Assembly (NCBI GenBank): GCA_002298605.1
Contig: DBKS01000011.1
Coordinates: 1 to 9,036 of the forward strand
From: Bifidobacterium sp. UBA744
GTDB taxonomy: Bacteria; Actinomycetota; Actinomycetes; Actinomycetales; Bifidobacteriaceae
DNA length: 9,036 nucleotides
Direction of reading: 5' to 3'
Positions 1-5,669 of the stretch are shown here, one piece after another. The notes beneath the pieces were generated by a model. It was not told the DNA's origin and made no database searches. It saw only the letters and a list, made by a program, of their open reading frames with translations. Numbering within the stretch: the stretch's first letter is position 1; the number at the start of each line of letters is the position of its first letter. A program made the position numbers and the translations under genes.

Positions 1-58
1 GCAAAAAGACGGGCGTTATCGGTAACTAAAGAACTTTTTTGTGCCTTCTTCCATATTC

Positions 59-70
59 TTCCATATGGAA
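59..70. promoter_or_regulatory. Palindrome in the promoter region of the NAD(P)H-binding gene
   Basis: A perfect 12-bp palindrome, TTCCATATGGAA, lies about 50 bases before the ATG at 119. Its left half (TTCCATAT) is also present at 49-56, so the half-site occurs twice in direct orientation and once inverted. A weak promoter can be drawn over it: TTGTGC at 39-44, then 17 bases, then CATATG at 62-67. A dyad on a -10 region suits a repressor operator. Which protein binds is not visible here; a regulator gene could lie just left of the window. The palindrome is seen; its role is inferred. Confidence 0.35.
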
Positions 71-106
71 ATAGCGTATTGCACGTAGGCAAAAGCAATT
101 CAGCGG

Positions 107-112
107 AAGGAA
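107..112 (+). promoter_or_regulatory. Ribosome binding site of the NAD(P)H-binding gene
   Basis: AAGGAA within GGAAGGAAA, six bases before the ATG at 119. It is a good Shine-Dalgarno match and fixes the start of the gene. Confidence 0.7.
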
Positions 113-118
113 ACCAAC

Positions 119-748
119 ATGAAAATCGCAGTAGTCGCGGCCAACGGCAAGGAAGGTCGGCTCGTCGTCGAGGAGGCCGTCAGGCGCGGCCATGACGTGA
201 CCGCCGTGGTGCGCGGCGAGAACAAGTCCAAGGCGCAGCACGCCATCGTCAAGGACCTCTTCGACCTGGCCGCAGCCGACCTCGCCGGCTCCGACGTGGT
301 CGTGGACGCGTTCGGCGTATGGGCGCCGGAGGACCAGCCGCAGCACTCCACATCCCTCAAAACCCTGTGCGGCGCACTGTCCGGCACCGCGACCCGCCTC
401 ATTGTGGTTGGCGGCGCAGGCAGCCTGTACGCCGACGCCGAGCACAAGACCCAAGTCAAGGATCTGCCGACATTCCCGGAAGCATTCCTCCCGCTGGCCA
501 ACGGCATGAGCAAGGCTTTGGAAGAGCTGCGCGAACGCTCCGACGTGAAATGGACCTACATCAGCCCAGCCGCCGATTTCCAGGCGGAGGGCAAGCGCAC
601 CGGCTCCTACGAGATGGCCGGAGAGGAATTCACCGTCAACGCCGAAGGCAAGAGCTTCATCAGCTACGCCGACTATGCCATCGCCGTGGTGGACGAGGCC
701 GAATCCGGCAGGCACGTCGGCGAGCGCATCTCGGTATACACGAAGTAG
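119..748 (+). CDS. NAD(P)H-binding oxidoreductase-like protein (atypical SDR, NmrA/YwnB type)
   Basis: A 209-residue protein with a Rossmann-fold N-terminus: a beta strand (IAVVAA) followed by the glycine-rich turn AANGKEG at residues 7-13. This turn is a variant of the GATGxxG dinucleotide-binding motif of the PF13460 NAD(P)-binding group. A second strand ending RLIVVGGAGSLY (93-104) matches the usual central strand of these proteins. No classical YxxxK active site is obvious, as is common in atypical SDRs, so the substrate cannot be named; flavin or quinone reduction or redox sensing are known roles in the family. The length of about 210 residues is normal. The start is supported by AAGGAA six bases upstream. 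It appears monocistronic: the next gene is convergent, 30 bases away, with a GC-rich hairpin between. The family assignment is fairly sure; the function is unknown. Confidence 0.85.
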   Translation: MKIAVVAANGKEGRLVVEEAVRRGHDVTAVVRGENKSKAQHAIVKDLFDLAAADLAGSDVVVDAFGVWAPEDQPQHSTSLKTLCGALSGTATRLIVVGGAGSLYADAEHKTQVKDLPTFPEAFLPLANGMSKALEELRERSDVKWTYISPAADFQAEGKRTGSYEMAGEEFTVNAEGKSFISYADYAIAVVDEAESGRHVGERISVYTK

Positions 749-757
749 GGGATTGCG

Positions 758-774
758 GGCCGCCGGCGGCGGCC
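758..774. terminator. GC-rich hairpin between convergent genes
   Basis: GGCCGCC (758-764) and GGCGGCC (768-774) form a perfect 7-bp stem around a 3-base loop. It sits in the 30-base gap between the TAG at 746-748 and the TGA of the convergent msrAB at 779-781. It could end transcription from either side, but no U-tract follows on either strand, so it is a weak candidate for intrinsic termination. Confidence 0.4.
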
Positions 775-778
775 GCCG

Positions 779-1846
779 TCACTCGCCGTCAACCATGGGC
801 AGCCAGGCCGCGTAACCTTCGGCCTCCATTCGGGAGCGAGGAATGAACCGCAGGGCGGCGGAGTTCATGCAATAGCGCAAGCCGCCACGGTCGGTCGGGC
901 CATCCTCGAACACATGACCCAGATGAATCTGCGTATCCGCGGTGCGCACTTCGATGCGGTCACGGCCGGGGATGCGGTGATCCTCATGCTCGGTGAGCAA
1001 GCCGTCTCCGATCGGACGGGAGAAGGCCGGCCAGCCGCAACCGGAATCGAACTTGTCCCGGGACGAGAACAGCGGTTTGCCGGAGACAACGTCCACGTAG
1101 ATGCCCGGTTCGAAGGTCTCGTCATATTCGTTCACGAACGGGCGTTCGGTTGCGGCACGCTGCGTGACCGCGAACTGCTCAAGCGTCAGATCCCAAATAC
1201 GCTCGACATACTTCTGTCGGGTTTTCACATTGGCAATGGCGGCAAGCGGAATATGGCAGTAGCCACCTGGATTGTTAATCAGATAGTCCTGATGATTCGC
1301 CTCGGCCGGATAGAAGTTGCGCAGCGGCTCGACCAGCACCGCAGGGCGGCGTGGGTCACGGTCCACCAGCTGCTCAAGCGCGGCGATGAACACGGATCGC
1401 TGGGCGTCGTCGGTGAAGAACATACCGGTACGGTATTGCCGACCGCGATCCTCGCCCTGCTGGTCCACGGAGAACGGATCGATCACTTCAAGAAACAGCA
1501 GGGCAAGGGTGCGCAGCGTGACGCGCGAAGAATCGAACTCGACCTTCACGGTTTCGGCGGCATCAGGCGCGCCCGAGCATACCTGCTCGTAAGTCGGGTT
1601 CGGGGTGCTCGACTGCGCGTAGCCAACCGTGGTGTCCGTCACGCCGTCCACGTTCTGGAAGTAGCGCTCCAAGCCCCAGAAGCAACCGCCCGCAAAGTAT
1701 GCGGCCCGCGTACCTTCCGCGTTCCGCGCGCCTGGCGCATTCTTCATATCGTGCGCATTACGTGCTTTCGATCCGTTCCGTTCGCTCATATGCACGAGCT
1801 TACGCCCCGTCCCACCGGCCCGCATCATCCAATAGGCCCGCATCAT
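779..1846 (-). CDS. msrAB: Bifunctional peptide methionine sulfoxide reductase MsrA-MsrB fusion
   Basis: Repairs oxidised methionine in proteins; the MsrA half reduces the S epimer and the MsrB half the R epimer. MsrA is at about residues 47-205: GCFWG with nucleophile Cys55, then DPFSVDQQGEDRGRQYR (about 123-139) and the EANHQDYL segment near 182. MsrB is at about 225-345: SGCGWPAF with Cys270 (probable resolving Cys), HLGHVFEDGP (308-317) and RYCMNSAALRF with catalytic Cys326. These are the only two cysteines of the MsrB half, so the CxxC zinc site of many MsrB proteins is absent. No signal peptide is visible, so it is probably cytosolic. The start is unsure: an in-frame stop lies just upstream of the first ATG (1846), but ATGs at 1843, 1828, 1825, 1789 and 1747 are also in frame and none has a strong ribosome site. 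ATG 1789 has a G-rich stretch upstream. The MsrA core begins at about residue 47, so any of these starts gives an intact enzyme. Confidence 0.93.
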   Translation of the reverse strand: MMRAYWMMRAGGTGRKLVHMSERNGSKARNAHDMKNAPGARNAEGTRAAYFAGGCFWGLERYFQNVDGVTDTTVGYAQSSTPNPTYEQVCSGAPDAAETVKVEFDSSRVTLRTLALLFLEVIDPFSVDQQGEDRGRQYRTGMFFTDDAQRSVFIAALEQLVDRDPRRPAVLVEPLRNFYPAEANHQDYLINNPGGYCHIPLAAIANVKTRQKYVERIWDLTLEQFAVTQRAATERPFVNEYDETFEPGIYVDVVSGKPLFSSRDKFDSGCGWPAFSRPIGDGLLTEHEDHRIPGRDRIEVRTADTQIHLGHVFEDGPTDRGGLRYCMNSAALRFIPRSRMEAEGYAAWLPMVDGE

Positions 1847-1862
1847 CCAAATTGCAAATTGC
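1817..1862. repeat. Tandem repeats over the 5' end of msrAB
   Basis: Two exact 16-bp copies of GGCCCGCATCATCCAA lie at 1817-1832 and 1835-1850, a period of 18 bp. They are followed by two exact 7-bp copies of AAATTGC at 1849-1855 and 1856-1862. Read on the minus strand, the 18-bp unit is in frame with msrAB and duplicates an ATG-ATG-CGG-GCC start region (MMRA at residues 1-4 and 7-10). It looks like replication slippage. It may sit in the 5' untranslated leader rather than in coding sequence. Confidence 0.75.
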
Positions 1863-1931
1863 GGTTATGCGGATCATGATTCACTGGCATACGACGAACG
1901 ACGACACGCCGTATCATGGATGCTTTCTGCG

Positions 1932-2120
1932 TTCCGTAGGGTCATTTTCGGGAGACCCGGAGATCTACTTCTATTCCGTAGGGCTACCGAGACGGGACAA
2001 ACTGGCCAGGAACGGCGGAACGACAACGCCGTTACGGCATTTTGCGACGGTCTGTACCGTGACGACAGCCCCACGGAATAGAAGTAGCGCTCGGCAAAAC
2101 GCCAAATAGACCCTACGGAG
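1932..2120. repeat. Long imperfect inverted repeat with four TTCCGTAGGG-type boxes
   Basis: The left arm (1932 to about 2005) and right arm (about 2046-2120) are inverted copies with no gaps. CCGTAGGGTC at 1934-1943 pairs with 2109-2118. After exactly 21 diverged bases on each side, the 21-mer at 1965-1985 pairs with 2067-2087 at 20 of 21 positions. Similarity fades inward (about 13 of 21 in the next block). Each arm contains the box twice, 42 bases apart: 1932-1941 and 1974-1983 on plus (both exactly TTCCGTAGGG), 2069-2078 and 2111-2120 on minus (one change each). The centre has a small GCCG-TTA-CGGC dyad at about 2029-2037. No transposase and no clear target-site duplication are seen. It could be a dispersed palindromic repeat or MITE remnant, a multi-site protein-binding region, or a folded RNA. 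Confidence 0.7.
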
Positions 2121-2150
2121 TGAAAATCGAGCGCAACACAGCATGCGCTC

Positions 2151-2185
2151 AGCCCGTTGCACGTCGCCTCACTGCAAAACGGGCT
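2151..2185. repeat. Inverted repeat, bulged hairpin
   Basis: AGCCCGTTGCA (2151-2161) pairs with TGCAAAACGGGCT (2173-2185), giving 11 bp interrupted by a 2-base AA bulge, with an 11-base loop. No U-tract follows on either strand, so it is not a standard terminator. Its role is unknown; it may be part of the repeat-rich non-coding island. Confidence 0.5.
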
Positions 2186-2350
2186 GGAGCTGGGAAACAC
2201 CGCGGTATTGGCTTGCGCCCCAATGGGATAAAAACAGGGACTTGCATACCAGCAATTAGCCATGCGGCAATATGCACCAACGTCAAACAGTCGAAGCGAC
2301 AAAAATACTGGAGATCGAAACCACGTCGTTTTGGATGCCTGCGACAACAC

Positions 2351-2384
2351 GTTGAGCCCGACCTTTCTACGGGCCAGGCTCAAC
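2351..2384 (-). terminator. Hairpin downstream of leuD, possible transcript end
   Basis: GTTGAGCC (2351-2358) and GGCTCAAC (2377-2384) form an 8-bp stem about 50 bases past the leuD stop, with extra CCCG/CGGG pairing possible inside. In the leuCD direction it is followed by GTGTTGTCGC, which is only weakly U-rich. It is therefore a possible terminator or a 3'-end stabilising hairpin for the leuCD mRNA, not a firm call. Confidence 0.35.
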
Positions 2385-2410
2385 AAAGAGAATGGCAGCC
2401 CACCGGACTG

Positions 2411-2428
2411 TCCACTACGTGGATTTTT
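2411..2428 (+). terminator. Small hairpin plus T-run facing leuD
   Basis: TCCAC-TAC-GTGGA (2411-2423) is followed directly by TTTTT on the plus strand, only a few bases beyond the leuD stop. The stem is just 5 bp. If real it would stop transcription entering leuCD from the opposite strand out of the repeat island. No plus-strand gene needing it is known here. Confidence 0.25.
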
Positions 2429-2430
2429 GG

Positions 2431-3123
2431 TCAGATGATGCCCCGGTCAGCCAGCGGGCCGGGCCAAGTCTCCCCCTCGGGCTCACGGGCGGAGGCGATG
2501 GCCTGCTCGGGCAGATGCTTGGCCGGGATGGTCTTGGGCTTGAAGGGGAAACGCTCGGCGCGCATCCGCTCGTAAGCGGCGATGTCGTCCTCGTGCTGCA
2601 GCGTCAGATCGATGTCGTCATAGCCGTTCATCAGGCGCCAACGGGTATAGTCATTCACCTCGAACGGCAGCGTCACGTCGCCGCATGTGACGGTACGGTC
2701 CTCAAGAGACACGGTCATATCGCGCCCCGGCTCCTCTTCCAGCAGCTTCCACAGCAACTCGACGGACTCCTGCGGCATAATCGCAGCCAGCACCCCGTTC
2801 TTGGCGGTGTTGCCGTAGAAGATGTCGGCGAAGCTCGGCGCGATCACGACGCGGAACCCGTAATCATGCAGCGCCCACACGGCATGCTCACGCGAGGAGC
2901 CGATGCCGAATTCCGGGCCGGCCACCAGAATCTGGCCCTTGCCCGCATATTCGGGCTGGTTGAGAACGAACTTCGGATCGCGGCGCCACGCGTAGAACAG
3001 CGCATCGTCGAAGCCCGTCTTGGTCACGCGCTTCAAGAACACCGCGGGAATGATCTGGTCGGTATCGACGTTGGAGCGGCGCAGCGGCACACCCACGCCG
3101 GTGATGGTGGTGAGTTTTTCCAT
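2431..3123 (-). CDS. leuD: 3-isopropylmalate dehydratase small subunit
   Basis: The small (swivelling-domain) subunit of isopropylmalate isomerase, which with LeuC converts 2-isopropylmalate to 3-isopropylmalate in leucine synthesis in the cytosol. The 230-residue length is at the upper end of the usual range of about 200 for LeuD. Seen motifs: VPLRRSNVDTDQIIP (12-26), FGIGSSREHAVWAL (72-85), where the SSREH loop contributes to substrate binding in this family, and PSFADIFYGNTAKNG (96-110). The ATG at 3123 is preceded by AAAGGA at 3135-3140 with an 11-base spacer. The gene starts 42 bases after the leuC stop with no promoter or hairpin obvious in the gap, so the two are almost certainly one transcript. 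Identity is very sure. Confidence 0.97.
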   Translation of the reverse strand: MEKLTTITGVGVPLRRSNVDTDQIIPAVFLKRVTKTGFDDALFYAWRRDPKFVLNQPEYAGKGQILVAGPEFGIGSSREHAVWALHDYGFRVVIAPSFADIFYGNTAKNGVLAAIMPQESVELLWKLLEEEPGRDMTVSLEDRTVTCGDVTLPFEVNDYTRWRLMNGYDDIDLTLQHEDDIAAYERMRAERFPFKPKTIPAKHLPEQAIASAREPEGETWPGPLADRGII

Positions 3124-3165
3124 AACGATTAGATTCCTTTGACGAAATTGCCTATACGAATCGGC

Positions 3166-4569
3166 TTACAGATCGGCCGGGCTGGAGATCGTGCCGCGAA
3201 TGGCCGTGGCGGCGGCCACCTGGGGCGACGCCAGATGCGTGCGGGAGCCCTTGCCCTGACGGCCTTCAAAATTGCGGTTCGAAGTGGAGATGGAACGCTC
3301 GCCCGGCACAAGCTTGTCCGGGTTCATGCCCAGGCACATCGAGCAACCGGCGTTGCGCCATTCCGCACCGAAATCCTTGAAAATACGGTCCAGCCCCTCA
3401 GCCTCGGCCTGCAGACGCACGCGGGAGGATGCGGGCACCACCAGCACGCGATGAATGGTCTTCGCCCTGTGACGGCCTTTCATAATGGCGGCGGCGGCAC
3501 GCAGGTCCTCAATGCGGCCATTGGTGCATGATCCGATGAACACGGTGTCCACGGCGATGTCCTTGATCTTCATACCGGGTTTCAGGCCCATGTAGTCGAT
3601 GGCGCGCTCGGCCGCCGCACGCTCGGTGGCGTCGGCGATCCGATCCGGCTCGGGCACGGAGGCGGTGATCGGCAAGCCCTGGCCGGGGTTGGTGCCCCAG
3701 GTCACATACGGCTGCAGGTCGGCGGCGTTGAGCGTGACGACCTTGTCGAACACGGCGTCGTCATCGGTTTTCAGCGTCTTCCAGTATGCGACGGCCTGGT
3801 CCCACATCTCACCCTCCGGCGCATGTGGCCGGCCCTTCAGATATTCGAAGGTCACCTCGTCGGGGGCGATCATGCCGGCTCGCGCACCGGCCTCGATCGA
3901 CATATTGCAGATCGTCATGCGGGCGTCCATGCTCAGCTTGCGGATCGCCTCGCCCCGGTATTCGAGCACGTAGCCCTGGCCGCCGCCGGTGCCGATCTTC
4001 GCGATGATGGCGAGAATGATGTCCTTGGCGGTCACGCCTTCGGGCAGATCGCCTTCGACGTTGATGGCCATGGTCTTGAAGGGTTTCAGCGGCAGCGTCT
4101 GCGTGGCCATCACATGCTCCACTTCGGAGGTGCCGATGCCGAACGCCAGCGCGCCGAAGGCTCCATGGGTGGAGGTATGCGAATCGCCGCACACAATGGT
4201 CATGCCGGGTTGGGTCAGCCCCAGAATCGGCGCGAAGGCGTGCACAATGCCCTGGTCCGCATCGCCCAGCGGATGCAGGCGGACACCGAACTCCTTGCAG
4301 TTCTTCTCGAGTGTGCTCAGCTGCAGAGCGCTGGTCTCGTCGGGATTCGGACGGTCGATGTCGACCGTGGGGGTGTTATGGTCTTCGGTTGCGATGAGCT
4401 GATCCACATGACGCGGTTTCCTGCCGGCCAGGCGCAGGCCTTCAAACGCCTGCGGACTGGTAACCTCATGCATCAGCATGAGATCGATGTACAGCAGGTC
4501 GGGCGCCCCATCGCTGCCCTTGCGTACCAGATGATCGGCCCAGACCTTCTCGGCCAATGTCGTTCCCAT
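3166..4569 (-). CDS. leuC: 3-isopropylmalate dehydratase large subunit (4Fe-4S)
   Basis: The catalytic subunit of isopropylmalate isomerase, an aconitase-family enzyme that dehydrates and rehydrates isopropylmalate during leucine synthesis. The 467-residue length is normal. The three cluster-binding cysteines are all present: Cys348 in GSCTNGRIEDLRAA, and Cys409 and Cys412 in NAGCSMCLGMNPD. Other family blocks are GDSHTSTHGAFGALAFGIGTSE (128-149), ATEDHNTPT (60-68) and the C-terminal GSRTHLASP. The start is firmly set by AGGAGG (4577-4582 on minus) with a 7-base spacer to ATG 4569. It is the first gene of a leuC-leuD operon, divergent from the IclR-type gene at 4848, with a promoter candidate at 4626-4654. 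Leucine operons of actinobacteria are commonly controlled by such a divergent IclR protein (NdgR in Streptomyces, LtbR in Corynebacterium); that control is inferred here. Confidence 0.98.
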   Translation of the reverse strand: MGTTLAEKVWADHLVRKGSDGAPDLLYIDLMLMHEVTSPQAFEGLRLAGRKPRHVDQLIATEDHNTPTVDIDRPNPDETSALQLSTLEKNCKEFGVRLHPLGDADQGIVHAFAPILGLTQPGMTIVCGDSHTSTHGAFGALAFGIGTSEVEHVMATQTLPLKPFKTMAINVEGDLPEGVTAKDIILAIIAKIGTGGGQGYVLEYRGEAIRKLSMDARMTICNMSIEAGARAGMIAPDEVTFEYLKGRPHAPEGEMWDQAVAYWKTLKTDDDAVFDKVVTLNAADLQPYVTWGTNPGQGLPITASVPEPDRIADATERAAAERAIDYMGLKPGMKIKDIAVDTVFIGSCTNGRIEDLRAAAAIMKGRHRAKTIHRVLVVPASSRVRLQAEAEGLDRIFKDFGAEWRNAGCSMCLGMNPDKLVPGERSISTSNRNFEGRQGKGSRTHLASPQVAAATAIRGTISSPADL

Positions 4570-4576
4570 ACGGGGA

Positions 4577-4582
4577 CCTCCT
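4577..4582 (-). promoter_or_regulatory. Strong ribosome binding site of leuC
   Basis: AGGAGG on the minus strand, seven bases before the ATG at 4569. It is the strongest Shine-Dalgarno sequence in the window and settles the leuC start. Confidence 0.85.
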
Positions 4583-4625
4583 CGTTTTTTCTCGCGTAAA
4601 GGTATTGTCTTCGCGCTGTTGTTGT

Positions 4626-4654
4626 GCTATACAGCCTATGAGTCAGCCTCACAA
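4626..4654 (-). promoter_or_regulatory. Candidate leuCD promoter with an internal dyad
   Basis: On the minus strand TTGTGA (4649-4654) and TATAGC (4626-4631) are separated by exactly 17 bases, a reasonable -35/-10 pair. Initiation would fall near 4619 and give a leader of about 50 bases, too short for an attenuator or a T-box. A dyad TGAG-N5-CTCA spans 4639-4651 between the two elements, well placed for a regulator to block or help RNA polymerase. The elements are seen; function is inferred. Confidence 0.5.
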
Positions 4655-4704
4655 GTCATTCCCACCGCGGCCGCTATATGAGATGGTCGAACCGGCCGCC
4701 GTTT

Positions 4705-4731
4705 GACGATTCCCGTTATTCCAACGATTCC
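4705..4731. promoter_or_regulatory. Three tandem 9-bp repeats in the leuC/iclR control region
   Basis: Three adjacent 9-mers, GACGATTCC (4705-4713), CGTTATTCC (4714-4722) and AACGATTCC (4723-4731), share the core ATTCC. The outer two contain an exact ACGATTCC, 18 bases apart. A short direct-repeat array in a divergent promoter region may be a regulator-binding site, but it could be chance. Confidence 0.3.
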
Positions 4732-4739
4732 GCGACAAT

Positions 4740-4768
4740 TTGCCTAACCTTCCGCAGTCCCAATATGC
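4740..4768 (+). promoter_or_regulatory. Weak candidate promoter for the IclR-family gene
   Basis: TTGCCT (4740-4745) is followed by AATATGC around 4762-4768, a spacer of 16 to 17 bases. The match to consensus is modest. It would give a leader of about 70 to 80 bases before the ATG at 4848. Confidence 0.25.
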
Positions 4769-4821
4769 GACCTACCGTGATTTATCCCCCTCTTCTCGCC
4801 TATCGGACGCCTCAGGCAATT

Positions 4822-4852
4822 TGCATTTCACATCGTGAGATGGCAAAATGCA
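4822..4852. promoter_or_regulatory. Nested dyads over the iclR-family start codon
   Basis: An outer dyad pairs TGCATTT (4822-4828) with AAATGCA (4846-4852), the right arm covering the ATG at 4848. An inner dyad, TCAC-ATC-GTGA (4828-4838), lies between. On DNA this suits binding of a dimeric regulator and autoregulation; on mRNA the outer stem would hide the start codon. Both uses are inference. Confidence 0.4.
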
Positions 4853-5669
4853 CCTCATGACTTCCCAAGAACCCGAAGAGGCTGCGGAAACGGCACATCC
4901 CGCAACGACTCCCAACCGCACCGCGCCGGTTGACGACGGCGAAATCCACTCCGGCGTCGGCGTACTTGATAAAACTGTGAAAATTCTCGACGCGCTCGAA
5001 TCCGGGCCGTCCACCCTCGGGCAGCTCGTGGCGGCGACCGGTCTGGCGCGCCCGACCGCGCACCGGCTGGCCATCGCGCTGGAACGCCACCGTTTCGTCC
5101 TGCGAGACGCGCATGGCCGCTTCGTCCTGGGATCGCGCTTCGCCGAACTTGCCGCGGCCGCGGGTGAGGACCGACTGCTCACCGCCGCCGGACCGATTCT
5201 GCGCACCCTGCTCGACCGCACTGGCGAATCTGCGCAAATCTACCGCCGGCAGGGCGATCAGCGCGTCTGCATCGCGGCTGTGGAGCGCGCCTCCGGCCTG
5301 CGGGACTCGATCCCCGTCGGCGCCATGCTGTCGATGGAAGCGGGATCCGCCGCCCAGATTCTCCTGGCGTGGGAAGACCCCGAACGCATGCATCAGGGCT
5401 TGCGGCGTGCCAAATTCACGGCCACCACACTCGGTCAGGTTCGCAAGCGCGGCTGGGCCGAATCGGTGAACGAACGCGAGGAAGGGGTCTGCTCCATCTC
5501 CGCGCCCATCCGCAATGCCTCGGGCCAGGTCATCGCGGCCATCTCCATCTCCGGACCGACCGGACGCATGGGGCAGCAGCCGGGTCGTCATTACGCGCCG
5601 CTGGTGATGGCCGCCGGCAAATACCTGACGGACGCGCTGATCAAGGCCTCCAATATGAACGGCATGTGA
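4848..5669 (+). CDS. IclR-family transcriptional regulator, probable NdgR/LtbR-type regulator of leuCD
   Basis: A 273-residue DNA-binding regulator. After a low-complexity acidic/Ala N-terminal tail (1-35), the winged helix-turn-helix begins at VGVLDKTVKILDAL (37-50), a typical IclR opening. The recognition helix is at about LARPTAHRLAIAL (66-78), followed by the wing RDAHGRFVLG (86-95). The C-terminal effector domain shows ASGLRDSIPVGAMLSMEAGSAAQILLAW (148-175) and REEGVCSISAPIRNASGQVIAAISISGP (210-237), hallmark blocks of the family. Its place, divergent from leuC across 278 bases, is that of NdgR (Streptomyces) and LtbR (Corynebacterium), which act on leuCD; the role here is inferred from that. 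The ribosome site is weak (GAGATGG, 4 to 5 bases before ATG 4848), and ATG 4857 is an alternative start. The 3' end overlaps the convergent phosphoesterase gene by 29 bases. Confidence 0.92.
   Translation: MHLMTSQEPEEAAETAHPATTPNRTAPVDDGEIHSGVGVLDKTVKILDALESGPSTLGQLVAATGLARPTAHRLAIALERHRFVLRDAHGRFVLGSRFAELAAAAGEDRLLTAAGPILRTLLDRTGESAQIYRRQGDQRVCIAAVERASGLRDSIPVGAMLSMEAGSAAQILLAWEDPERMHQGLRRAKFTATTLGQVRKRGWAESVNEREEGVCSISAPIRNASGQVIAAISISGPTGRMGQQPGRHYAPLVMAAGKYLTDALIKASNMNGM

Larger units (their letters stand above)
1880..2430. other. Gene-poor intergenic island between msrAB and leuD
   Basis: About 550 bases with no convincing gene. Open frames exist on both strands (for example minus 1874-2386), but they run through the inverted repeat and hairpins, have no ribosome site I can find, show scattered Cys/Ser/Arg-rich translations and match no family I recognise. 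The region holds the four-box inverted repeat (1932-2120), a hairpin at 2151-2185 and another at 2351-2384. The 5' part should also contain the msrAB promoter, but I see no good -35/-10 pair. Confidence 0.6.

Noticed and set aside
914..1879. Plus-strand open frame of 321 codons antisense to msrAB
   Set aside because: It is fully opposite a well-matched MsrA-MsrB gene; long antisense frames are expected at this GC content, and its translation shows no family features.
1932..2120. CRISPR array
   Set aside because: The boxes are only 10 bases, lie in opposing orientations and number four; there are no regularly spaced direct repeats with unique spacers and no cas genes.
1874..2386. Minus-strand open frame of 170 codons across the repeat island
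   Set aside because: It crosses both arms of the inverted repeat and the hairpins, has no ribosome site I can find and no recognisable domain. The translations of the two arms resemble each other (both contain YFYSVGL) only because the DNA is repeated.
1880..2430. Insertion sequence
   Set aside because: There is an inverted repeat but no transposase-like frame and no clear flanking target duplication, so at most it is a non-autonomous or decayed element.
2120..2575. Plus-strand open frame of 151 codons entering leuD from the right of the repeat
   Set aside because: Its 3' third is antisense to leuD, no ribosome site precedes it, and the composition is that of a shadow frame in GC-rich DNA.
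3823..4599. Plus-strand open frame of 258 codons antisense to leuC
   Set aside because: It is opposite a gene with all three Fe-S cysteines and a strong ribosome site; it is a mirror frame only.
4570..4625. Leucine leader peptide or T-box attenuator ahead of leuC
   Set aside because: The likely leader is only about 50 bases, with no run of leucine codons, no terminator/antiterminator pair and no T-box sequence.
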